Shown piece after piece: positions 1-11,333 of a stretch of 64,000 bases of DNA (positions are counted from its first letter, which is position 1; each line of letters opens with the position of its first letter). The position numbers and the translations under genes were made by a program. This stretch comes from Cellulomonas soli (GTDB taxonomy: Bacteria; Actinomycetota; Actinomycetes; Actinomycetales; Cellulomonadaceae). The stretch is from positions 1,116,001-1,180,000 of the forward strand of contig NZ_JACBZJ010000001.1 in the NCBI RefSeq assembly GCF_013409305.1. Reading direction: 5' to 3'. Under the pieces are notes generated by a model that worked only from the letters and a program-made list of their open reading frames with translations, did not search any database and had not been told where the DNA came from.

Positions 1-2419
<2,419 letters not shown>

Positions 2420-4078
2420 ATGAGCGCGCAGGGGTCGACACGGGACGAGGTCGCCACGGCGGCGGCCGGGGCGGTGCTGCTGACCCTGGCGTCCGCGCAG
2501 TTCCTCATGACGCTCGACAGCTCCGTCATGAACGTCTCGATGGCCACCGTCGCCAACGACGTCGGCACGACGATCACCGGCATCCAGACGGCCATCACGC
2601 TCTACACGCTCGTCATGGCCACGCTCATGATCACCGGCGGCAAGATCGGCACCCTGATCGGCCGCCGCCGGGCGTTCTCGATCGGCTGCGTCGTCTACGG
2701 CCTCGGCTCGTTCGTCACCGGGCTGGCGCCGAACCTGACCGTCCTGATCATCGGCTGGTCGTTCCTCGAGGGGATCGGCGCGGCGCTCATCATGCCCGCG
2801 ATCGTCGCGCTGGTGGCAGGCAACTTCGAGCCGTCGGCACGGCCGCGCGCGTACGGTCTGGTCGCGGCCGCCGGTGCCATCGCCGTGGCCGTCGGGCCGC
2901 TCGTCGGCGGGGCCGCCACCACGTACCTGTCCTGGCGGGTCGTCTTCTTCTCCGAGGTGCTCGTCGTCCTGGTGATCCTCGTGCTCTCGCGGCGGATCAA
3001 GGACATCCCGACACGCGCCACCGGACGCATCGACCTGGTCGGCACCCTGCTGTCGGTCGTCGGGCTGGGCACCGCCGTCTACGGGATCCTGCGCTCGAGC
3101 GAGTGGGGGTGGATCGCCCCGAAACCCGGCGCGACCGCGATCCTCGGCCTGTCGATGACCTTCTGGTTCGTCGTCGTCGGCGCGTTCGTCGTGTGGCTGT
3201 TCGTGCTGTGGGAGACGCGGCTCGAGCAGAACGGCGGCGACCCGCTGGTGCGCCCGACGATGCTCGCGAACCCTCAGCTCGTCGGCGGCCTGCTGATGTT
3301 CTTCTTCCAGTTCCTGCTGCAGGCGGGCACGTTCTTCATCGTGCCGCTGTTCCTCAGCGTCGTGCTCGAGCTGCCGGCCGTGGAGACGGGCCTGAAGATC
3401 ATGCCGCTGTCGGTGGCCCTGCTGCTGGCCGCCGCGGGCATCCCTCGCCGGTGGCCGCACGCCTCGCCGCGGCGCGTGTCCCGCATCGGCGTCATCCTCA
3501 TGCTGCTCGGGATCGTGGTGCTGATGAGCGGCATCCGGCTGGACGCGTCCGCCGCGGTCGTGGCCGTCCCCATGGTGCTCATCGGCCTGGGCATCGGCGC
3601 CCTGTCGTCCCAGCTCGGCGCCGTGACCGTCTCGGCCGTGCCCACCGAGGAGAGCGGGGAGGTCGGCGGTCTGCAGAACACCGCCACGAACCTCGGCGCC
3701 TCGCTCGGCACCGCCCTGGCCGGGTCCGTGCTCATCACGGTGCTCACGACGTCCCTGATCGCCGGCATCCAGGACAACCCCGACGTGCCCGAGCAGGTCC
3801 GGTCCCAGGCCAGCGTGCAGCTCGCCTCGGGGGTCCCGTTCCTGTCCGACACCGCCCTCGAGAGCGCGCTCACCGAGGCCGGCGTCGACCCGACGACGAC
3901 GCAGGCGGTCGTGCAGGAGAACCAGGTGGCCCGGGTCGACGGTCTCGACTCCGCCCTGGCGACGCTCGCCATCCTCGCGGTCGTGTCACTCTTCTTCACC
4001 GGCCGGATCCCCCGCGAACCCCCGGGCGCCACCGCACCCGACGCGACGCCCGACCCGACGACGGCCGAACCCGTCTGA
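2420..4078 (+). CDS. MFS drug exporter, DHA2 (EmrB/QacA) family, 14 TM
   Basis: Probable proton-coupled efflux pump in the cytoplasmic membrane. ATG 2420 follows GGAGG at 2406. The 552-residue length and about 14 hydrophobic segments fit DHA2. TM1 carries the LDSSVMNVSMATVAND motif, motif A is seen as GGKIGTLIGRRRAF, and the exporter motif C as VGPLVGG in TM5. A periplasm-facing loop sits before the last TM segment (about residues 450-515), and the C-terminus is a Pro/Thr-rich tail. Substrate cannot be read. It ends 44 bases before deoD, on the same strand, so the two may be co-transcribed, though the pairing is not functionally obvious. Confidence 0.9.
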   Translation: MSAQGSTRDEVATAAAGAVLLTLASAQFLMTLDSSVMNVSMATVANDVGTTITGIQTAITLYTLVMATLMITGGKIGTLIGRRRAFSIGCVVYGLGSFVTGLAPNLTVLIIGWSFLEGIGAALIMPAIVALVAGNFEPSARPRAYGLVAAAGAIAVAVGPLVGGAATTYLSWRVVFFSEVLVVLVILVLSRRIKDIPTRATGRIDLVGTLLSVVGLGTAVYGILRSSEWGWIAPKPGATAILGLSMTFWFVVVGAFVVWLFVLWETRLEQNGGDPLVRPTMLANPQLVGGLLMFFFQFLLQAGTFFIVPLFLSVVLELPAVETGLKIMPLSVALLLAAAGIPRRWPHASPRRVSRIGVILMLLGIVVLMSGIRLDASAAVVAVPMVLIGLGIGALSSQLGAVTVSAVPTEESGEVGGLQNTATNLGASLGTALAGSVLITVLTTSLIAGIQDNPDVPEQVRSQASVQLASGVPFLSDTALESALTEAGVDPTTTQAVVQENQVARVDGLDSALATLAILAVVSLFFTGRIPREPPGATAPDATPDPTTAEPV

Positions 4079-4122
4079 CGCTCCTCCCCGAGGCGCCCGA
4101 ACAACCCGAGGACCGCACCGCC

Positions 4123-4833
4123 ATGGCCACACCGCACATCGCCGCCCAGCCGGGCGACTTCGCCCCCGACGTCCTCATGCCCGGCGACCCGCTGCGCGCC
4201 CGCCGCATCGCCAAGGTGCTCACCGACGCACGGCTCGTCACCGAGGTCCGCGGCATCGCGGGGTTCACCGGCACGTGGGAGGGCCGGCCGGTGTCGGTCC
4301 TCGCCTCGGGCATGGGGGTCCCGTCGATCAGCATCTACGCGACCGAGCTGTTCCGCTTCTACGGCGTGCGCCGCATCGTGCGCATCGGCACCTGCGGCGG
4401 GATCGGCCCGCACCTGGCGCTCGGCGACGTCGTCGTCGCGACCGCGGCGCACACCGACTCGGCCGTCACCGCCACCCGCCTGCCCGGCGTGCACTACTCG
4501 CACGCGCCGTCCTTCGCCCTGGCCGCCGCCGCCGTGCAGGCCGCCCACGACGAGCCCGGCACGACCGTGCACGCCGGCGCCGTGCTCACCTCGGACGCCT
4601 TCTACTCCGGTGAGAGCGACCTGCTGACCCACCTGGCCGCGCGCGGCACGCTGGCCGTCGAGATGGAGGCGGCCGGCCTGTACGCGACCGCGGACGTGGA
4701 GCACGGCGAGGCGCTCGCGCTCATGACCGTCAGCGACCTGATCGGCCGGGACGTCGAGATGTCGGCCGCCGAGCGCGAGACCACGTTCGACCGCGCCCTG
4801 CGGATCGCCCTGGCCGCCCTCGCCGCAGCCTGA
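4123..4833 (+). CDS. deoD: Purine-nucleoside phosphorylase, DeoD type
   Basis: Phosphorolysis of purine (deoxy)ribonucleosides to base and (deoxy)ribose-1-phosphate; cytosolic, usually hexameric. Length (236 aa) is normal for DeoD. Seen: phosphate-site MPGDPLRARRIA near residue 20, RIGTCGGIG near 88, substrate Glu-rich VEMEAAG near 180 and TVSDLIG near 204 holding the catalytic Asp. ATG 4123 is chosen because the alignment of the family begins with the xPHIxAxxGDFA pattern here; longer in-frame readings upstream run back through the exporter gene in another frame. De novo purine genes (purM, purF, purL, purQ) occur elsewhere in this window. Confidence 0.93.
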   Translation: MATPHIAAQPGDFAPDVLMPGDPLRARRIAKVLTDARLVTEVRGIAGFTGTWEGRPVSVLASGMGVPSISIYATELFRFYGVRRIVRIGTCGGIGPHLALGDVVVATAAHTDSAVTATRLPGVHYSHAPSFALAAAAVQAAHDEPGTTVHAGAVLTSDAFYSGESDLLTHLAARGTLAVEMEAAGLYATADVEHGEALALMTVSDLIGRDVEMSAAERETTFDRALRIALAALAAA

Positions 4834-4968
4834 GCCGCCGCACCCTCACCCCCGTCGCGGCGCCGGGCCGACGCGCGCGCCGGCTCGTCCGGGAGCACAG
4901 TGAAGGTGACGCCCGTCGCGGCGCCGCCGCACGGTGCGCTCCTCGGCGAAGGGGCGGAGGTGAGGACG

Positions 4969-5685
4969 ATGTCGGACACGGTCCGCTCGGCCACCGGGAG
5001 GCAGCGCCTGCGGATGTGCGCGGACGCGTTTCTGCTCGCCGGCCTGCTCTTCGTGCTCACGCAGGGCGCCCTCGCGCTGCTCGCCACCGCCCTCGGGCTC
5101 GACGAGGGTGCACCGCCGGACTGGATCGGCCTGCTCAGCCCGCTGCTGGCCGTCGCCGCGGTCGTCGCCGGCGCGGTGGGCTCCTGGCGCCTGCACGGCC
5201 GCCCGCTCTCCCGGCCCGCGTGGGCCGGGCTGGCGCTCGGCGCGGTGCTCGGCGGACCGCTCGCCAGCGCCGGGTTCATGGCCGTCGCCGGGCTCTCCCA
5301 GCTCGTCCCGTGGCCCGGCCCGCGCCGGTCCGAGGGCCCCTGGGTCGCCGTGGGGCTGCTGACGCTCGTCGTCGTCGCGTTCCTCGCACTCCCGGTCGTC
5401 GACGCCGTGCGTGACCTCGCCGGTGCACGCACGAGCGTCCTGGCCGACCGGGTCCGGCTCGCCGCGCTCCTGCTCACCCTCGCTGTCGTCGCGGTCACCA
5501 CGGCGATCGGGGTGGCGCGCGGCGACGAGACCGGTGAGGTCGGCGTCTTCCTCGTGCTCGTCGCCGTGCCGGCCGCCACGGCGGTGCTCGGCGCCGACCT
5601 GGTGCTCACCTCACGCGCCCGCCGCCGGGATGCGTCGGCAGGCGAACCGCCGGACGTCGCACCCGACGTCCCGCGGACGGCGTGA
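4969..5685 (+). CDS. Six-TM integral membrane protein, function unknown
   Basis: I do not recognise the family. The 238-residue product has about six hydrophobic segments (roughly 19-40, 53-72, 81-105, 121-145, 163-183 and 191-212) and a charged, Pro-rich tail. ATG 4969 is preferred over ATG 4900 because GGAGGTGAGG lies directly upstream. It ends three bases before the convergent NYN gene. No catalytic motif or conserved Cys/His cluster is visible. Confidence 0.72.
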   Translation: MSDTVRSATGRQRLRMCADAFLLAGLLFVLTQGALALLATALGLDEGAPPDWIGLLSPLLAVAAVVAGAVGSWRLHGRPLSRPAWAGLALGAVLGGPLASAGFMAVAGLSQLVPWPGPRRSEGPWVAVGLLTLVVVAFLALPVVDAVRDLAGARTSVLADRVRLAALLLTLAVVAVTTAIGVARGDETGEVGVFLVLVAVPAATAVLGADLVLTSRARRRDASAGEPPDVAPDVPRTA

Positions 5686-5688
5686 ACC

Positions 5689-7065
5689 TCAGGCAGCGAG
5701 CAGCCCGCCGCCCACCCAGGCGCGGATCGCCGCGACGTCGGCCCGGCTCAGCTCCATGCGTGCCCCGCGGCACAGGCCCACGACGTTGTCCGCCCAGGCC
5801 TCGGCCAGCGCCTTGGCGGTCCGGGCCGTGGTCAGCTCGACGCCCGAGTACGAGATCCCGGAGATGACGAGGTTCACGGTCGCCCGCCCGACCTGCGCGC
5901 CGGCCTTCTGGCAGGCCTCGCGGACGCGCCGGGTCGTGGCGATCCGCTCGAACGGGTGCGTCGAGATGTCGTGCGCGAGGGTCTTGAGCAGCACCCGGTA
6001 GCCGTCCGTGGTCAGCCCGGGGGTGTCGGTCACGGCCACGACCTGGCGGCGCAGCGCGTCGGCGTCCACGTCGGCCACGGCACCGGGCAGGTCGGCCTCG
6101 TCGAACCGCTTGGGGTCCCACACGTACCCGGGCGACGGCTTGGTGGCCAGCCCCAGCTCGGGCACGCTGCGGCCCAGCCACCCGGTGAACCCGCCGGGCC
6201 CGCCCCAGCCCGCACCGGGCAGCGTCGGGTCGGCCGCCTGCGCGACCTGCGCGACCGAGCCCAGCGGCAGCGGACGGTCGGCGGCCCGCACGCGCTGCAG
6301 CACCGCGCGACGTGCCGCGAGGGCACCCGCGGTCGGAGGCGCCACGACGGCGGCCACGGGCGCCGGCTCGGCGGCGACCGCCTCGGGGGCGGGGGCCGGT
6401 GCGGACTTGGCCGTGCGCGGTCGGGGTACAGACCCGCCGGGCGCCTCGGGCGGCGCCGTCACCGCGACGGGGGCGGCCACGGGCGCGTCCTGCTCGGCCA
6501 GGGTGTCGGTCGAGGTCACCAGCTCGGCGAGCGCGTCCGCACCGACGACCGTGTCGGCCACCGCACGGTAGGCCGCGGCGGCGGGGCTCGCGGTGATGAT
6601 AGTGACGCGACGGTCGGCCGCCCGGCAGCGCTGCACGAGCGGCGTGAAGTCGGCGTCGGCCGAGACGATGACGAACTCCTCGTACCGCGTGGTCGCGACG
6701 AGGGCGTCGACGGCGTCCAGCACGAGGTTGATGTCGGCGGACGACTTGCCCTGCTGGGTCAGCGACGGGCAGTCGACGACCCGGAACCCGGCGCGTGTGA
6801 AGTTCGGCCGGTACTGCGAGAAGGCCGAGGGGTTGAGGTAGCAGGCGCGCACCAGGAACCGGCGCGTGAACTGCCCCTGCGAGTCGGCGCCCTGCTCGAG
6901 CGCGTCGAGCCAGTGCCCCGGGTTGGTCGCGAACGCCTCCGCGGCGGTCGGGTCGAGCCGCCGCAGCCCGAGGTAGACGTTGTCGAAGTCGACGAACAGG
7001 GCGGCCCGCAGGCGGCGGTCGTCGTCGGTGCGGGCGGGCCCGTCGGTGATGGTCACGGGCCCCAT
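5689..7065 (-). CDS. NYN-domain (PIN-like) RNase protein with C-terminal LOTUS-like domain
   Basis: N-terminal NYN domain (about 20-180) with the acidic metal-binding set: VDFDN near residue 27, SADINLVLD near 118 and SADADFTPL near 145. Such LabA/DUF88-type proteins are predicted metal-dependent RNases. A Pro/Ala/Val-rich linker (about 195-270) precedes a segment of about 75 residues (RRAVLQRVRAADRPLPLGSV onward, ending GYVWDPKRF) that resembles an OST-HTH/LOTUS RNA-binding fold; a further helical C-terminus of about 110 residues is unassigned. 458 aa in total. Start ATG 7065; GTG 7056 is an alternative. Divergent from acyP with 44 bases between. Confidence 0.82.
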   Translation of the reverse strand: MGPVTITDGPARTDDDRRLRAALFVDFDNVYLGLRRLDPTAAEAFATNPGHWLDALEQGADSQGQFTRRFLVRACYLNPSAFSQYRPNFTRAGFRVVDCPSLTQQGKSSADINLVLDAVDALVATTRYEEFVIVSADADFTPLVQRCRAADRRVTIITASPAAAAYRAVADTVVGADALAELVTSTDTLAEQDAPVAAPVAVTAPPEAPGGSVPRPRTAKSAPAPAPEAVAAEPAPVAAVVAPPTAGALAARRAVLQRVRAADRPLPLGSVAQVAQAADPTLPGAGWGGPGGFTGWLGRSVPELGLATKPSPGYVWDPKRFDEADLPGAVADVDADALRRQVVAVTDTPGLTTDGYRVLLKTLAHDISTHPFERIATTRRVREACQKAGAQVGRATVNLVISGISYSGVELTTARTAKALAEAWADNVVGLCRGARMELSRADVAAIRAWVGGGLLAA

Positions 7066-7109
7066 CCTGCCGCGCGCGCCGACCGGTGCACGGTCAGACT
7101 GGTGGCGTG

Positions 7110-7376
7110 ATGGCGCAGCGGGTCGTGGTGCACGGTGATGTCCAGGGCGTCGGCTTCCGCTGGTGGTGCAGCAGGGAGGCGTCCCGGCTGGGCCTGCGGG
7201 GTTGGGTGCGCAACCGGCAGGACGGTGGCGTGGAGGCCCTCGTCGAGGGCGACGACGACGCGGTCGCGACCATGGTCGACGAGCTGCGGCACGGGCCCCG
7301 GCACGCGGTGGTGCGCGAGTTCGAGGTGTCGGACGCGCGGCCGAGCGGTGTGCCCCGGTTCGTCGTGGAGCCGTGA
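7110..7376 (+). CDS. acyP: Acylphosphatase
   Basis: Hydrolyses acyl-phosphates such as 1,3-bisphosphoglycerate and carbamoyl phosphate; small cytosolic alpha/beta protein. 88 aa, the usual size. The signature VHGDVQGVGFRWW holds the phosphate-binding loop and catalytic Arg, and GWVRNRQDGGVEALVEG holds the catalytic Asn. ATG 7110 gives the canonical MxxRVVVxG start; ATG 7086 would add eight unneeded residues. Convergent with the M15 peptidase, one base apart. Confidence 0.93.
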   Translation: MAQRVVVHGDVQGVGFRWWCSREASRLGLRGWVRNRQDGGVEALVEGDDDAVATMVDELRHGPRHAVVREFEVSDARPSGVPRFVVEP

Positions 7377-7377
7377 G

Positions 7378-8208
7378 TCACCGGCCCGTCGTCGAGAAGT
7401 GCTGGTAGTCGGTCGGCGAGTCCCAGTGCCCGCCCCACTGCCACCCGGCGTCCGCGAACGCCTGCACGACCACGTCGTCGTCGTGCAGCACGCCCGGGAG
7501 GTCGGGGCGGGCGGCGTACGCGGTGCCTTCGACGGGCAGCACGAGCGTGCCGCGCACGTAGGGGTTCTCGACAGGGTTGAGGTCGAGCGCCCGGCCGTAG
7601 GCGTGCTCGGACCAGCCGGTGCCGCGCGTGATGGCCCGGCAGTTGAACGCCGAGGTGTTGTCGGCCGCCATGGAGGCGTCGTCGCTCCCGTCGAAGTCGT
7701 CGACGAGGCGCATCGACCGAACCGGGTACCCGGCATCGAACAGCGCCGCGAAGACCTGGACGACCGCGTCGGCGACGTCGGCGTGCACGACGAGCTCGCC
7801 GGTGGCGACGCCCCCCTCGAAGGTGCGGTGGCTGACGCTCACGTACCGCAGGTCGGTCAGCGGGACGGGGCAACCCTCCCGCCAGGACGTGGGGGTCATC
7901 CGTGCGGCGAGCTCGGGGCCGATCTCCTGCACGGCGGAGACGAACCGCGGCGGCTCGGCGGTGCCTGAGCCGGTGCCGGTGCCTGTGCCTGTGCCTGTGC
8001 CTGTGGCTGTGCCCGTGCTCGTGGCGACGGGTGCGGGCGGGTGCGCCTTGGTGACCGGTTCCGGCACGGGTTCCGGCGTGCGGGTGGCGACGGCCTGCGA
8101 CGCGGTCCCGGCGGCGCCCGCACCGGGCTCGCACGCGGCGGCGCTCGTCAGGCACGCCAGGCCTGCGACCACGGCCGTTACCACGAGTCGCCGCCGACCG
8201 TCCCTCAC
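7378..8208 (-). CDS. Exported M15-family D,D-peptidase-like protein (VanY/extensin-like)
   Basis: Probable peptidoglycan peptidase outside the membrane. 276 aa: hydrophobic export signal (10-26) ending SAAACE, an imperfect lipobox, then a low-complexity Gly/Thr linker, then the catalytic domain (about 90-276). Zinc-site motifs of M15 are seen as SEHAYGRALDLNP (His and Asp ligands) and the late GGHW...DYQHF. GTG 8208 is the start; GATACT lies six bases upstream, so the transcript may be leaderless. The linker is encoded by hexanucleotide repeats (see 7971-8023). Confidence 0.87.
   Translation of the reverse strand: MRDGRRRLVVTAVVAGLACLTSAAACEPGAGAAGTASQAVATRTPEPVPEPVTKAHPPAPVATSTGTATGTGTGTGTGTGSGTAEPPRFVSAVQEIGPELAARMTPTSWREGCPVPLTDLRYVSVSHRTFEGGVATGELVVHADVADAVVQVFAALFDAGYPVRSMRLVDDFDGSDDASMAADNTSAFNCRAITRGTGWSEHAYGRALDLNPVENPYVRGTLVLPVEGTAYAARPDLPGVLHDDDVVVQAFADAGWQWGGHWDSPTDYQHFSTTGR
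7971..8023. repeat. Hexanucleotide repeat inside M15 peptidase gene
   Basis: About nine tandem copies of a ggtgcc/tgtgcc-type hexamer, in frame on the minus strand as (Gly-Thr)n in the linker after the signal sequence. Copies drift at one or two positions. A 6-bp unit keeps frame, so copy-number change would alter linker length only. A similar tract lies in rsgA. Confidence 0.85.
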
Positions 8209-8442
8209 CGGACGAGTATCGGCCCACGTCGCGGGCCCCGCCGGGTGAAGGCCCGCACGATCATGCGGGACGTCGCCGCGGGCCGTCTCACTCCATATCG
8301 AGACCTGTCCGATATCTGGACGTTACCTGCCGGTAAGACAGTCGTCTCCTGCGACACATCTGTGTGCTACCCATGTGGCACTCATCACCAGCCTGCCGAC
8401 CGGCCCCGGCCTCGGCACGGCTCCGACCGAAGGGATGGCCTG
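8209..8442. promoter_or_regulatory. Divergent promoter region with two palindromes before ABC operon
   Basis: Between the divergent M15 gene and the ABC importer operon. Two inverted repeats are visible: ATATCG (8295-8300) with CGATAT (8310-8315), spacer 9, and TTACC (8323-8327) with GGTAA (8332-8336), spacer 4. Either could bind an operon regulator; no regulator is identified. No gene is seen in the stretch. Confidence 0.45.
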
Positions 8443-10080
8443 ATGGCATCCGTGGCACGACGACGCCTCGCGGCGACGACGGCAGGCATTGCGGCAACCG
8501 CACTCCTGCTCGCGGCCTGCGCGGGCAACAGCTCCGACGACGCCACCTCGGGCGACGGGGCGGGCGGCACGCTGACGATCGGCACGACCGACAAGATCAC
8601 GACGCTCGACCCGGCCGGCTCGTACGACAACGGCTCGTTCGCGGTGATGAACCAGGTGTTCCCGTTCCTGCTGAACACCCCCTACGGCAGCCCCGACGTC
8701 GAGCCCGACATCGCCGAGTCGGCCGAGTTCACCAGCCCGACCGAGTACACGGTCAAGCTCAAGCCCGGCCTGAAGTGGGCCAACGGCCACGACCTGACGT
8801 CCTCCGACGTGAAGTTCACGTTCGATCGCCAGCTGGCGATCGCCGACGAGAACGGCCCGTCGTCGCTGCTCTACAACCTGGACAGCACCGAGGCCGTCGA
8901 CGACACCACCGTCGTCTTCCACCTGAAGTCCGAGAACGACCAGGTCTTCCCGCAGATCCTGTCGAGCCCCGCCGGCCCGATCGTCGACGAGGAGGTCTTC
9001 GCAGCCGATGCGCTGACGCCCGACGCCGACATCGTCGACGGCAAGGCGTTCGCCGGGCAGTACACGATCACGTCGTACAGCCTGAACGACCTCATCTCGT
9101 ACTCGGCCTACGACGGCTACCAGGGCGTGCTCGGCGCGGCGAAGACCGGCACGGTCAACGTCAAGTACTACGCCGAGGCCTCGAACCTCAAGCTCGACGT
9201 GCAGCAGGGCAACATCGACGTCGCGTTCCGCTCGCTGTCGGCCACCGACATCGACGACCTGCGCGGCGACGACAACGTCAAGGTGGTCGACGGCCCCGGC
9301 GGCGAGATCCGCTACATCGTCTTCAACTTCAACACCCAGCCCTACGGCGCGACCACGCCCGAGGCCGACGAGGCCAAGGCGCTCGCCGTCCGGCAGGCCG
9401 TCGCGGACCTGATCGACCGCGAGGAGATCGCCACGCAGGTCTACAAGGGCACCTACACGCCCCTGTACTCCTACGTGCCGGACGGCCTGACCGGTGCCAC
9501 CGAGTCCCTCAAGGGCCTCTACGGTGACGGCTCGGGTGGCCCGGACGCCGACAAGGCCGCCGCAGCCCTCGAGGCCGCAGGCGTCACGACGCCCGTCAAG
9601 CTGAGCCTGCAGTACTCGAACGACCACTACGGTCCGTCCTCGGCCGACGAGTACGCCCTCATCAAGGACCAGCTCGAGGCGACCGGCCTGTTCACGGTCG
9701 ACCTGCAGACCACCGAGTGGGTGCAGTACTCGAAGGACCGCACCGCCGACGTCTACCCTGCCTACCAGCTCGGCTGGTTCCCGGACTACTCCGACGCCGA
9801 CAACTACCTCACGCCGTTCTTCCTCACGGAGAACTTCCTGGGGAACCACTACGACAACCCCGAGGTGAACGACCTGATCCTGCAGCAGGCCGTGACCCCC
9901 GACGCCGACGAGCGCACCGCCCTGATCGAGCAGATCCAGGACAAGGTCGCCGCGGACCTCTCGACCGTGCCGTACCTGCAGGGTGCGCAGGTCGCCGTGG
10001 TCGGCACCACCGTCACCGGGGCCGAGGACACGCTCGACGCGTCCTTCAAGTTCCGTTACGGCGCCCTCGCCAAGGGCTGA
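8443..10080 (+). CDS. ABC importer substrate-binding lipoprotein, family 5 (oligopeptide/dipeptide/nickel type)
   Basis: Captures substrate for the permeases and ATPase encoded next. 545 aa, typical for SBP_bac_5. A lipoprotein signal ends at LLAACAG (Cys near residue 24). The mature part begins GGTLTIGTTDKITTLDPAGSYDNGS, the usual start of this family; PDIAESAEF and LKPGLKWANGHDLTSSDVKFTFDR are the classic conserved block near residue 90. ATG 8443 is placed directly before the basic signal region (MASVARRR). Earlier in-frame starts would add about 130 residues across the promoter region. Substrate (peptide, nickel or oligosaccharide) is not decidable. Several Cellulomonadaceae relatives use such systems for oligosaccharides or peptides (family knowledge). 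Confidence 0.92.
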   Translation: MASVARRRLAATTAGIAATALLLAACAGNSSDDATSGDGAGGTLTIGTTDKITTLDPAGSYDNGSFAVMNQVFPFLLNTPYGSPDVEPDIAESAEFTSPTEYTVKLKPGLKWANGHDLTSSDVKFTFDRQLAIADENGPSSLLYNLDSTEAVDDTTVVFHLKSENDQVFPQILSSPAGPIVDEEVFAADALTPDADIVDGKAFAGQYTITSYSLNDLISYSAYDGYQGVLGAAKTGTVNVKYYAEASNLKLDVQQGNIDVAFRSLSATDIDDLRGDDNVKVVDGPGGEIRYIVFNFNTQPYGATTPEADEAKALAVRQAVADLIDREEIATQVYKGTYTPLYSYVPDGLTGATESLKGLYGDGSGGPDADKAAAALEAAGVTTPVKLSLQYSNDHYGPSSADEYALIKDQLEATGLFTVDLQTTEWVQYSKDRTADVYPAYQLGWFPDYSDADNYLTPFFLTENFLGNHYDNPEVNDLILQQAVTPDADERTALIEQIQDKVAADLSTVPYLQGAQVAVVGTTVTGAEDTLDASFKFRYGALAKG

Positions 10081-10110
10081 CCCCCCGCGCGGACGGGCAG
10101 CACCACCCTG

Positions 10111-10150
10111 GAACGGCCCGGCGTACCCTCACCGGTACGCCGGGCCGTTC
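10111..10150 (+). terminator. 17-bp perfect hairpin between binding-protein and permease genes
   Basis: Arms 10111-10127 and 10134-10150 are perfect reverse complements with a six-base loop (CTCACC). There is no T-run after it, so it may be a partial terminator or a 3'-end stabiliser. It would let the binding-protein mRNA exceed that of the permeases, a common need in ABC importers. Confidence 0.8.
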
Positions 10151-10213
10151 CCGCCGATGGGCACGTCCCCCGCAGTGCACCCCCGAGCACCACGGAACCC
10201 CTTGGCAGGAGAC

Positions 10214-11332
10214 ATGACCTCGACCACCGCAGGCGCCCCCACCGACGTGGCGCCACCCGAGCCCGGCACCGCGGCCGAGCCGTCAGGGGCACGCAGGCGA
10301 CGACGCTCAGGCGGTGGGCTCGCCCGCTACCTGGTCGTGCGCGCGCTGCTGATCATCCCCACGATCTTCATCCTCGTGACCACGGTGTTCGTGCTCATGC
10401 GGGCCACCGGTGACCCGATCACCGCCGCGCTCGGCGGCCGCCTCACCCAGGCGCAGCTGCAGGAGCGGATCCACGAGGCCGGGTACGACCGGCCGATCCT
10501 CGTGCAGTACGTGGAGTACCTCGGGCAGGTCTTCCGCGGCGACTTCGGCACGACGCTCTCGGACCACCGCCCGGTCACCGAGGTCCTCGTGCACTACGGT
10601 GCCGCGACCCTCGAGCTGGCGGCCTACGCCCTGGTCGTCGCGTTCCTCGTCGGCATCCCGCTCGGCCGCATCGCCGCGGCCCGCCGTGACAAGGCCCCCG
10701 ACGCCGTCCTGCGGGTCAGCGCGATCCTCGGCTACGCGACGCCCGTGTTCTTCGCCGGCATGATCCTCAAGCTGATCTTCTCCGTCGGCCTCGGCTGGCT
10801 GCCCGTCGCGGGCCGTGCCTCGACGTCGTCGGAGATCGTCATGCAGACCCAGGGCGCCGGCACCGGCATCTACCTCATCGACGCGATCAGCACCGGGGAC
10901 CCCGCGATCGTGCTCGACGTGCTCGAGCACGCGATCCTGCCGGCGCTCGCGCTCGGCCTGCTGACCGCCGGGGTGTTCCTGCGGCTCGTGCGCACCAACG
11001 TCATCGGCACGCTCACCACCGGCTACGTCGAGGCGGCCCGCTCGCGCGGCGTCTCCGAGCGGCGCCTGCTGCGCAAGCACGCCTGGCGCCCCGCGCTCGT
11101 CCCGATCATCACCGTCATCGGCCTGCAGATCGCCATGCTGCTCGCCGGTGCCGTGCTCACCGAGACCACCTTCGAGTGGAAGGGCCTCGGATTCCAGCTC
11201 GTGCAGTACCTGCTCGCCCGTGACTTCGTCGCGGTGCAGGGCATGGTGGTGCTGCTCGCGGTCATCGTCGCGCTGACGAACTTCGTCGTCGACGTCATCG
11301 CCGCCATGGTCGACCCGAGGATCCGGTACTGA
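10214..11332 (+). CDS. ABC permease, DppB/OppB type
   Basis: First membrane subunit of the importer. 372 aa with an atypical ~38-residue Pro/Ala/Gly-rich, Arg-ended N-terminal extension before TM1 (YLVVRALLIIPTIFILVTTV). About six TM segments. DppB-type landmarks: MRATGDPI near residue 62, and the EAA cytoplasmic loop EAARSRGVSERRLLRKHAWR near 275-300 that docks the ATPase. ATG 10214 follows GGCAGGAG. The next gene starts two bases after the stop codon. Confidence 0.92.
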   Translation: MTSTTAGAPTDVAPPEPGTAAEPSGARRRRRSGGGLARYLVVRALLIIPTIFILVTTVFVLMRATGDPITAALGGRLTQAQLQERIHEAGYDRPILVQYVEYLGQVFRGDFGTTLSDHRPVTEVLVHYGAATLELAAYALVVAFLVGIPLGRIAAARRDKAPDAVLRVSAILGYATPVFFAGMILKLIFSVGLGWLPVAGRASTSSEIVMQTQGAGTGIYLIDAISTGDPAIVLDVLEHAILPALALGLLTAGVFLRLVRTNVIGTLTTGYVEAARSRGVSERRLLRKHAWRPALVPIITVIGLQIAMLLAGAVLTETTFEWKGLGFQLVQYLLARDFVAVQGMVVLLAVIVALTNFVVDVIAAMVDPRIRY

Positions 11333-11333
11333 C

